A stretch of 5,646 nt of DNA from IGN2 sp964639955 (GTDB lineage Bacteria; Bacteroidota; Ignavibacteria; Ignavibacteriales; Ignavibacteriaceae). The stretch is taken from NCBI GenBank assembly GCA_964639955.1, contig CAZXGJ010000104.1, positions 1-5,646 of the forward strand. The letters are read 5' to 3'. The notes under the pieces are model-generated. The model was not told where the DNA came from. It made no database searches and was given only the letters and a program-made list of their open reading frames with translations. Below, in pieces: positions 1 through 5,323 of the stretch. The position numbers and the translations under genes are program-made. The first letter of the stretch is position 1. Each line of letters starts with the position of its first letter.

Positions 1-12
1 AATCTACCTTAC

Positions 13-552
13 TTAATTAATCCGAAATTCCATTTTCCGCTGAACCGATACAATACCATAATTTTCAGCTGTCGGAGGTGGAGTGTAATAAGAACTAAAT
101 AGATTTTTTATTTTCCACCCGCAGGAATCAGTCTCGTTATATATCGTCCAGTTAACTATTCCATTAGAGAAACTATCAATAAATACAGGATTTAGTGTTT
201 GTTTAGTTGTAAAAAGCCAAATATTTCCTTCTGTTATACCTGAAGTATCTATTTCATCTACTCTCCAGTAGTAAGTCCGCCTTACATCAATAGGATTTGG
301 TATTTGAAAACTATCTATAAGATATCCTGAATGCAATTCCGTTAAGAAATCAGGATGAATTCCAACTAGCACTCTATTTGAAACAGCTAATGGTGGATTG
401 TTCCAGCTAATTTTTTGAAAGAACCAATAAATATTCCTAGAACTATCTGGTGGATTTGGATTTGTTGCATTACCGGGTCCCTGAGAAAATAATTTACCAT
501 TGAAGAGAATTAGTAGTGTTAAAAAGGAAATGAATATTGTTTTATATTTCAT
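13..552 (-). CDS. Secreted protein of unknown function with Fn3-like domain and truncated choice-of-anchor-like domain
   Basis: The 179-residue product begins with a Sec signal peptide (residues 1-24: KYK, a hydrophobic core, then FSQ), so it should leave the cytoplasm. Residues about 28-116 look like a fibronectin-III-type beta-sandwich: a Pro-rich entry, then the typical ending YYWRVDEID...W.FTT at 94-116. Residues about 121-170 (FIDSF, NWTIYNE, CGWKI, YYTPPPTAENYG) resemble the start of a 'cleaved adhesin/choice-of-anchor J' beta-jelly-roll. Such domains usually run to about 150 residues, but here the match stops after about 50 and the last nine residues look unrelated. All three minus-strand frames hit stops within the last 60 bases, so no simple frameshift restores it. 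It is therefore either a decayed, truncated gene or a short variant. The start is well supported by AGGGAGGT four bases before the ATG. It lies 83 bases downstream of the lipoprotein gene on the same strand. No enzymatic function can be assigned. Confidence 0.7.
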   Translation of the reverse strand: MKYKTIFISFLTLLILFNGKLFSQGPGNATNPNPPDSSRNIYWFFQKISWNNPPLAVSNRVLVGIHPDFLTELHSGYLIDSFQIPNPIDVRRTYYWRVDEIDTSGITEGNIWLFTTKQTLNPVFIDSFSNGIVNWTIYNETDSCGWKIKNLFSSYYTPPPTAENYGIVSVQRKMEFRIN

Positions 553-556
553 TTTT

Positions 557-580
557 ACCTCCCTGTATTAAACTTTAATA
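557..580 (-). promoter_or_regulatory. Strong ribosome binding site and adjacent 15-bp palindrome upstream of the secreted-protein gene
   Basis: On the minus strand AGGGAGGT (557-564) lies four bases before the ATG, the strongest Shine-Dalgarno match in the window, and it fixes that gene's start. Immediately upstream, 566-580 is a perfect palindrome (TATTAAA, one central base, TTTAATA). It could be an operator or part of an AT-rich promoter element. Its function is not known. Confidence 0.5.
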
Positions 581-635
581 AAAGAGACGAGAAAATCAAT
601 AGTCGTCAGTTTCCCTGAAAATATTAATGAGGATT

Positions 636-1061
636 TTAGTTTAGAATTAAAGTATCCGGTCCCGCAATTTTATAAACGTGGCAGCGGCATTCATCTGTGT
701 TGAAGTAGAATTCGCCTGTAACTTCCATCCCGCCTTTTGTTCCTTTGAAGAAAATTTTTTCGGGTCTGATAGTGAACTCATTCTGGTAGCCGTCTGTCAT
801 AACATAGTAAGCGCCCTGCATAAAAGGCGGCGGAGAAAGCTCATCAAAGCTAAACTCCCTTCCCCGGCTGTTAGTTATTGTTGTTTCAAGCGAATCAACC
901 GAATTGCCGAGAGTATCAATTACTGTTACAAGGTATGTTCTGAATTCAAGAGTGCATACGCAATCCGGCTCCTCGTCGAAGCAGCTATTAGAGAATAGCA
1001 TTAAAAGGAATGAAATTGTAATCAATAAGAGTTTAATCTTACCAATAGTCTGAAGAACCAT
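636..1061 (-). CDS. Small cysteine-paired lipoprotein of unknown function
   Basis: I chose the ATG at 1061 (141 residues). It gives a normal lipoprotein signal: MVLQTIGKIK, a hydrophobic core, then LFSNS before cysteine 27. The open frame extends in phase to an ATG at 1148, but that adds 29 hydrophilic residues in front of the signal and has no good ribosome binding site; the 1061 start also lacks a clear one. The lipid cysteine is followed by FDEEPD. An acidic cluster here resembles the surface-export signal of Bacteroidota lipoproteins, so exposure on the outer membrane surface is possible. The mature part looks beta-rich. It has one Cys-x-Cys near the start (residues 34 and 36) and another near the end (125 and 127), which may form disulfides tying the two ends together. 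No known family is recognised. It lies 90 bases after the phosphodiesterase gene and may be co-transcribed with it. Confidence 0.65.
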   Translation of the reverse strand: MVLQTIGKIKLLLITISFLLMLFSNSCFDEEPDCVCTLEFRTYLVTVIDTLGNSVDSLETTITNSRGREFSFDELSPPPFMQGAYYVMTDGYQNEFTIRPEKIFFKGTKGGMEVTGEFYFNTDECRCHVYKIAGPDTLILN

Positions 1062-1151
1062 CAAGGTTAACGAGTGTAGTAAGGCGGGAAACCCTGAAGG
1101 TTGCAATTCGCCGGGATACATAAAGTTGCCATCTTTTTGATCTTGCATTTA

Positions 1152-2366
1152 TTACTTCAGTATGTAACATATTCTTTCCGGCTTTCCATCAATTGAATGA
1201 TTGGGAAGTATGTTGAAAATTTTACAGAGTAAAGGATAAATATTAATATTGTCAACGGTACCTGTTCTGTAATTTTCCTTAAACGCCGGACCGACCGCAT
1301 AAAAAATTCCGTGCATATCCATCCAGTAATTATCGTAGCCGTGGTTTCCTTTTGTTCCGTACTTTTTCATCCTTTCAAGAGATTTGTTAGTTTCAATACT
1401 CCAGCCGTTCTCTGCTATAATAACAAGTTTACTTATTAAAGGATTATTGGAGTAGTGAAAGTGTTTAGGTACATCTTTTCTCCTGTAGACTTTGTAATGG
1501 TTTTCATTCTCTTTCAGCCGGTTATAAATATTTTCCAGTTCTCCTTCTGCAGGTTCAATTAACATAAAAGGTCCATTGTCGCCGTATTGATAACTCATTC
1601 CTTCCAGTATCTGCTCTATGTTTACTACTCTTTCGGTGCTTACTTCCGTCATCCCGTGATCAGAAACAACGATGATGTTGGTGCTGTCCATCATATTTAT
1701 TTCTTTAAGCTTTTCAAAGAGGTAACCGAGGATACTGTCAAGCTGTGCTATTGCAAGATTAACTTCTGGAGAGTTGGGTCCGAAAGTGTGCCCGGCATCA
1801 TCTGTAGCGGAGAAGTAGGCGGTTATGAAATGCGGACGGGCATCGTAAGATAAATTCATCCATCCGATAACGCTGTCAATCCTGGCTTTGTAGGGGAATA
1901 AATGATCGTAGTAATGAAAAATTTCCGGACGCCTGTATGGAATATTCATATCCGAACCGACCCAAAAATAACTTGCAGATATTATTCCCTGCCTTTGAGC
2001 TGTTTCCCAGAATGCCTCACCTTTATACCAGCGTGCATCGCGCGCTTCAATTGTGTCGCGTACTGCAAAATCTCTTCCCGTGTGATAATCATTAAAGTTG
2101 TTTGAAATGATTCCGTGATGTTCAGGATACATTCCGGTTATTATCGAGTAATGATTGGGGAAAGTTTTCGAAGGAAAGCAAGGACGTAAAGAAACGGCAG
2201 AGACACCGTTTTGTTTTATAAAATCGAAGTTCGGGGTAATACCGCGGTCAACATAATCCCACCGGAATCCATCGAAGCTGATGAGAATTACGTACGGCTG
2301 CTGTGCGTGTAAAGAGGCTAATGAAAGAATTAACCAGAGACAGAAAGTTTTTATAAGAGGCTGCAT
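1152..2366 (-). CDS. Secreted nucleotide pyrophosphatase/phosphodiesterase (ENPP family, alkaline phosphatase superfamily)
   Basis: The 404-residue product has a signal peptide (residues 1-21, ending LHA before QQP) and then a single ENPP-type phosphodiesterase domain, so it probably acts in the periplasm or outside the cell. ENPP enzymes cleave phosphodiester or pyrophosphate bonds in nucleotides, dinucleotides or phospholipid head groups. All seven catalytic-site residues are visible: Asp32 (ISFDG), nucleophile Thr68 (PSKTFPNH), Asp189 and His193 (DDAGH), Asp236 and His237 (SDHGM) and His342 (NHGYDN). Asn89 (SNNFND) matches the phosphate-contacting Asn of the family. The spacing agrees closely with the bacterial Xanthomonas NPP. 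The length is normal for a bacterial single-domain member. The start is supported by AGGAAA six bases upstream. It diverges from hemH and leads a leftward set with the lipoprotein gene. The substrate (nucleotide or lipid) cannot be read from the sequence. Confidence 0.92.
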   Translation of the reverse strand: MQPLIKTFCLWLILSLASLHAQQPYVILISFDGFRWDYVDRGITPNFDFIKQNGVSAVSLRPCFPSKTFPNHYSIITGMYPEHHGIISNNFNDYHTGRDFAVRDTIEARDARWYKGEAFWETAQRQGIISASYFWVGSDMNIPYRRPEIFHYYDHLFPYKARIDSVIGWMNLSYDARPHFITAYFSATDDAGHTFGPNSPEVNLAIAQLDSILGYLFEKLKEINMMDSTNIIVVSDHGMTEVSTERVVNIEQILEGMSYQYGDNGPFMLIEPAEGELENIYNRLKENENHYKVYRRKDVPKHFHYSNNPLISKLVIIAENGWSIETNKSLERMKKYGTKGNHGYDNYWMDMHGIFYAVGPAFKENYRTGTVDNINIYPLLCKIFNILPNHSIDGKPERICYILK

Positions 2367-2481
2367 TAAATTTCCTGAATATTGCTGTTCAAAATTAATC
2401 AGAAATGGAGTTAAAACTAAATTTGGCTAAATTTGAAATTGAATAACTGAATTTGTATTTAATTATTTTCAGATTAGAAGA
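2367..2481. promoter_or_regulatory. Divergent promoter region between the phosphodiesterase gene and hemH
   Basis: This AT-rich 115-base gap must hold promoters for both directions. On the plus strand TTGAAA (2433-2438) and TATTTA (2456-2461) are 17 bases apart, a plausible but imperfect sigma-70-type pair 20 bases before the hemH ATG. On the minus strand TAATTTTG (complement of 2390-2397) fits the TAnnTTTG -7 box of Bacteroidota; a TTAG about 19 bases upstream is a weak -33 partner. AATTTG occurs at 2420, 2430 and 2450, in helical phase. Weak AGAAGA before hemH and good AGGAAA before the phosphodiesterase gene serve as ribosome binding sites. Promoter assignment is inference only. Confidence 0.35.
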
Positions 2482-3513
2482 ATGAATAGAACAGCAGTTC
2501 TGCTTGTTAACCTTGGAACTCCCGACAGCCCGTCTGTAGGAGATGTAAGGAAATATCTTTTTGAATTTCTTAACGATCCACGGGTAATAGATATTCCTGC
2601 CGTAGCTCGTTTCATTCTTGTTAATTTAATTATCGTTCCCTTCCGCGCACCGAAGTCAGCAAAAATTTATGAAGAACTATGGGTACACAACGGATTGCCT
2701 GATGGAACAAAGGGTTCGCCCATTCTTTATTACGGAAAATCTGTTCGGGAAAAATTGCAAAAGTCTCTTGGCGATGATTACGATGTTTTTCTTGCAATGA
2801 GATATAAAAATCCTTCGATAGATGATGTACTTTCTGAAATCTACAAGAGTAATTATGAAAAAATTATTATCATTCCACTCTTTCCGCAATACGCCTCAGC
2901 AACAACGGGTTCCGTAATTGATAAGGTAATGAAAATAATTCGGAAATGGTGGGTAATCCCGGAAGTAAAGTTCATCGGTCAGTTTTATGATAATGATGGA
3001 TTCATTAACACAATAGTTGAACAGGCTAAAAGATATAATATTGATAATTATGATCATGTAATTTTTAGTTATCACGGGCTGCCAGTACGGCAGGTTGATA
3101 AAGTTTATAAAGATAAAACACTTTGTGAAGAGCACAACTGTGAAGCTGAAATAAACGAAATGAACAAGTTCTGCTACAAAGCAACCTGCTATGCAACCAC
3201 GAGATTAATAGCAGAGAAACTTGGTCTTTCTTCTGATAAATATACCGTCTGTTTTCAATCCAGACTTGATAAAAACTGGCTGGAACCGTTTGCTGATAAA
3301 GTTATAATTGAACAGGCAAAGAAAGGCGCAAAACGATTGTTGGTTTTCAGCCCTGCTTTTGTAGCCGACTGTCTTGAAACATTAATAGAGATAGGAATCG
3401 AATATCAAAAATTATTTGAAGAACACGGCGGAGAGAAAGTTCAGTTAGTAGAAAGTTTGAACGATCATCCGATGTGGATTGAAACATTGAAAAACATAGT
3501 GGTTAATAGTTAG
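2482..3513 (+). CDS. hemH: Ferrochelatase (protoporphyrin ferrochelatase, HemH)
   Basis: The 343-residue product has the length and order of bacterial ferrochelatases. The enzyme inserts Fe(II) into protoporphyrin IX (or coproporphyrin III, depending on the pathway) as a late step of heme synthesis. Visible marks are the N-terminal LLVNLGTPDSP, the GSPILYYGK region at 78-86, LAMRYKNPSI at 104-113, the LFPQYASATTGS signature at 133-144, the catalytic His198 in SYHGLP, and Glu299 in FVADCLETL, the second catalytic residue. An internal segment carries four cysteines (215, 220, 231, 236). Some bacterial ferrochelatases hold a [2Fe-2S] cluster, and one class has its ligands in an internal segment, so cluster binding is possible here but not shown. 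The ATG at 2482 is chosen because MNRTAVLLVNLGTPDSP is the usual family start. No other heme gene is visible; the neighbours are an unrelated secreted esterase (divergent) and the microcompartment genes downstream. Confidence 0.96.
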   Translation: MNRTAVLLVNLGTPDSPSVGDVRKYLFEFLNDPRVIDIPAVARFILVNLIIVPFRAPKSAKIYEELWVHNGLPDGTKGSPILYYGKSVREKLQKSLGDDYDVFLAMRYKNPSIDDVLSEIYKSNYEKIIIIPLFPQYASATTGSVIDKVMKIIRKWWVIPEVKFIGQFYDNDGFINTIVEQAKRYNIDNYDHVIFSYHGLPVRQVDKVYKDKTLCEEHNCEAEINEMNKFCYKATCYATTRLIAEKLGLSSDKYTVCFQSRLDKNWLEPFADKVIIEQAKKGAKRLLVFSPAFVADCLETLIEIGIEYQKLFEEHGGEKVQLVESLNDHPMWIETLKNIVVNS

Positions 3514-3552
3514 AGTATTCTTCAATTAATTTTTAAACCCGTTAGATGGAGG

Positions 3553-3613
3553 GTAAATTCCAAATAACAATTTCGAAATTCAAAATTTCAAACTGTTTCT
3601 GTTTGGAATTTAC
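3553..3613. repeat. Intergenic inverted repeat (12-bp perfect arms with nested palindromes)
   Basis: In the 196-base gap between hemH and the PduS-like gene, GTAAATTCCAAA (3553-3564) is matched perfectly by its reverse complement (3602-3613), 37 bases apart. Nested inside are AACA/TGTT (3566-3569 with 3594-3597), the perfect palindrome AATTTCGAAATT (3569-3580) and the overlapping pair GAAATT/AATTTC (3575-3580 with 3584-3589). An RNA copy would fold into a long hairpin, so it could end hemH transcription, but no T-run follows the right arm as in a classic intrinsic terminator. The AT-rich, AATTTC/GGAATTT-like content resembles dispersed intergenic palindromic repeats. I see no gene in this gap. 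Confidence 0.6.
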
Positions 3614-3709
3614 TATTTAGGATTTGAATATTTTTTGGAGCTTGAGTTTTGTTAATTGGTGCCTCACTATTAAAGAGGACTTATTTCATTTATCTATGAT
3701 TTAGTTAAT

Positions 3710-5020
3710 ATGACTTTACAAGAGAAAATATTTAATGCCGGTGTTGTCGGCGCTGGTGGTGCAGGTTTTCCTGCACATATTAAAGCTAAGTCAAAAGTAG
3801 AATTCGTGCTTGCAAATGGTGCCGAGTGTGAACCGCTTATCCATAAAGATTATGAGATGATGCTTCATTTCCCAAAAGAAATTTCACGGGGACTTGAACT
3901 TCTAATAGAAAGCACTTCTGCAAAGAAAGGTTACTTTGGTATCAAAGAGAAAAACGAAAAAGCCATTTCAGCAATTAGCAGGCACTTAAACGGAAAAACA
4001 GAATTAACAAAGCTTGGTGATTTTTATCCATCCGGAGATGAATTTGAATTGGTGTACGCAGCAACCGGAAGACTAATTCCGCCCGCTGGAATTCCACTCG
4101 ACATTGGCTGTGTCGTTAACAATGTTGAAACTCTTTACAACATAGCCCTTGCCGAAAAAGGAATTCCCGTTACAAAAAAATTTATCTGTGTCGCAGGCGC
4201 TGTTAAAAAACCATCATCATTTTTTGTTCCCGTCGGCACTAGCTTTAAAGATGTTATAGATTTTGCAGGCGGGACTAAAGTTAGTGAGTTCGGAATTTTT
4301 GTCGGTGGTGTAATGATGGGTCATCTTACATTCGATTTAAATGAGGTTATTACAAAGACAATGGCTGGATTAATTATTCTTCCCAAAGATCATTATTTAA
4401 TTAAAAGAAAAAATCAACCCGAAAAAAACTGGCACCGTATTGGCAAATCTGCATGTGACCAATGCAGTTACTGCACAGAATTCTGTCCCCGATATTTACT
4501 CGGTTACCAGGTTGAACCTCACAAAGTTATGCGTTCACTCGGATTTACAAAAACAGGATCGGCGGTCTGGAATCAAATGGCAGATCTTTGCTGTTCCTGT
4601 GGATTGTGTACCCTTTATGCTTGTCCGGAAGATCTTTATCCCAAAGAAGCTTGTGACAAAGCGAAGGTTGAAATGCGTGAAGCTGGAATAAAATTTATAC
4701 AGCAGAAACCGGTTAAAGTTCATCCGATAAAAGATGGCAGAAGAGTTCCGCTTCAGCAATTGATAATGAAATTAAAATTAAATGATTATAATGTTGAAGC
4801 ACCGTACAACTCGGGAAAAATGTCAGTTAGCAAAGTTAGAATTCCACTTCAACAGCACATTGGAAAACCGGCAGTTGCAATTGTTAAAAAAGGCGAAATG
4901 GTTGAAGATGGACAGAGGATAGGAAAAATTCCCGACGAGGTGTTAGGGGCAAACATTCACGCATCAATAAATGGTAAAGTAAAAGAAATAACTTCAGAAT
5001 TTATTTCTATTGAAGTATAA
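3710..5020 (+). CDS. pduS: PduS-like microcompartment flavin/iron-sulfur oxidoreductase (RnfC-like, SLBB domain)
   Basis: The 436-residue protein has the PduS layout. At the N terminus is an FMN/NADH-binding domain related to the complex I 51-kDa subunit and RnfC (GVVGAGGAGFP at 11-21, AECEPLIHKD at 38-47, NNVETLYNI at 137-145). Next come an SLBB beta-grasp domain (about 157-225) and a two-cluster ferredoxin region with Cys249, 252, 255 and 259 followed by Pro, then Cys294, 297, 300 and 305 followed by Pro. Last is a biotinyl-like barrel (about 375-436). PduS was described as a cobalamin reductase using NADH, FMN and two [4Fe-4S] clusters. Homologues also occur in B12-independent microcompartments, so the role here is best stated as electron transfer to compartment enzymes or through the PduT pore. 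A PduT-like gene follows, as in pdu operons. No ribosome binding site lies near the ATG; AGAGGA is about 30 bases upstream. The ATG is kept because MTLQEKIFNAGVVGAGGAGFP is the family N terminus. Confidence 0.88.
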   Translation: MTLQEKIFNAGVVGAGGAGFPAHIKAKSKVEFVLANGAECEPLIHKDYEMMLHFPKEISRGLELLIESTSAKKGYFGIKEKNEKAISAISRHLNGKTELTKLGDFYPSGDEFELVYAATGRLIPPAGIPLDIGCVVNNVETLYNIALAEKGIPVTKKFICVAGAVKKPSSFFVPVGTSFKDVIDFAGGTKVSEFGIFVGGVMMGHLTFDLNEVITKTMAGLIILPKDHYLIKRKNQPEKNWHRIGKSACDQCSYCTEFCPRYLLGYQVEPHKVMRSLGFTKTGSAVWNQMADLCCSCGLCTLYACPEDLYPKEACDKAKVEMREAGIKFIQQKPVKVHPIKDGRRVPLQQLIMKLKLNDYNVEAPYNSGKMSVSKVRIPLQQHIGKPAVAIVKKGEMVEDGQRIGKIPDEVLGANIHASINGKVKEITSEFISIEV

Positions 5021-5053
5021 AGGAAAAGTTTGTTTTGTGAACCGGCAATTGCT

Positions 5054-5074
5054 TGATTATAAAATAGATAATCA
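5054..5074 (+). repeat. AT-rich hairpin within the left repeat copy
   Basis: TGATTAT (5054-5060) pairs perfectly with ATAATCA (5068-5074) around a seven-base loop. The right repeat copy keeps TGATTAT (5178-5184) but not the matching arm, so the hairpin is specific to the left copy. Function unknown. Confidence 0.45.
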
Positions 5075-5076
5075 CG

Positions 5077-5149
5077 AACCTGCGAGGACGCAGGGTTGAG
5101 CAGATAGAAGGCAAAATAAATCCTGCTCGCTCCGGCGTCCTCGCCGGAG
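5077..5149 (+). repeat. Two GC-rich hairpins with complementary tetraloops (alternative-folding structure)
   Basis: Hairpin 1: CCTGCG (5079-5084), loop AGGA, CGCAGG (5089-5094), extendable by AA/TT with one bulged G. Hairpin 2: CTCCGGCG (5130-5137), loop TCCT, CGCCGGAG (5142-5149), a perfect 8-bp stem. The two loops are complementary, and the cores form a perfect 10-base inverted repeat (5082-5091 with 5135-5144). An inner pair, GAGCAG (5098-5103) with CTGCTC (5123-5128), would stabilise one long hairpin instead. The RNA could thus form two separate hairpins, which might kiss through their loops, or a single long stem. No T-run follows, so a simple intrinsic terminator is unlikely. The paired opposite palindromes resemble a BIME. 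Confidence 0.6.
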
Positions 5150-5323
5150 AAATGTTCAGTGTGAGCCTGCAATTGTGTGATTATAAAAAAAGTCAACAAT
5201 CCTGCATGGACGCAAGTCTCAGCATAGAAAGGTTAAAAGTAAATCTTTATTACTTCAACATTTTGTCCCGATAGTTAGAAAACAGAATAAACACATGGAA
5301 GATAAAATTTTATAGGAGAATAA

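Larger units (their letters stand above)
5036..5247. repeat. Pair of degenerate direct repeats between the PduS-like and PduT-like genes
   Basis: Two copies of about 88 bases (5036-5124 and 5160-5247) match at roughly 70% by eye, with an offset of 121-124 bases. Shared blocks are TGTGA, GCAATTG, TGATTATAAAA, CCTGC, GGACGCA, AGCA, TAGAA and TAAATC. The copies are separated by a GC-rich hairpin. The right copy has lost most of the self-complementarity seen in the left. This occupies most of the 303-base gap; I find no convincing gene here. The rest, 5248-5323, is AT-rich leader with the PduT-like ribosome binding site. The pair may be a dispersed intergenic element (REP/BIME-like) or a duplicated leader structure. 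Confidence 0.6.

Noticed and set aside
678..998. 106-residue plus-strand open frame opposite the lipoprotein gene
   Set aside because: Antisense shadow; the minus-strand frame has a lipoprotein signal and sensible composition.
1062..1148. Upstream ATG at 1148 as start of the lipoprotein gene
   Set aside because: It places 29 hydrophilic residues before the signal peptide and has no convincing ribosome binding site; kept only as an alternative start.
5130..5149. Intrinsic terminator after the PduS-like gene
   Set aside because: The stem is GC-rich, but no T-run follows on either strand, and it lies 110 bases past the stop codon.
4957..5199. 80-residue open frame on the minus strand across the end of the PduS-like gene and the repeat region
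   Set aside because: It overlaps a well-supported gene on the other strand, runs through the hairpin repeats, has no family features, and is best explained as chance.
5036..5247. CRISPR array
   Set aside because: Only two long degenerate copies with no short regular repeat-spacer pattern, and no cas genes.
5036..5250. Cobalamin riboswitch or ANTAR dual-hairpin leader, as found at some pdu/eut loci
   Set aside because: No B12-box-like conserved core is recognisable, and the hairpin loops are tetraloops rather than the six-base loops with A1 and G4 of ANTAR targets.
5037..5276. Two short GTG-initiated frames, one in each repeat copy (5037-5099, 20 codons; 5161-5276, 38 codons), as leader peptides
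   Set aside because: Their similarity (V..QL.DYK) follows from the DNA repeat itself, and the second copy shows no coding constraint. AGGAAAAG before the first is the only support.
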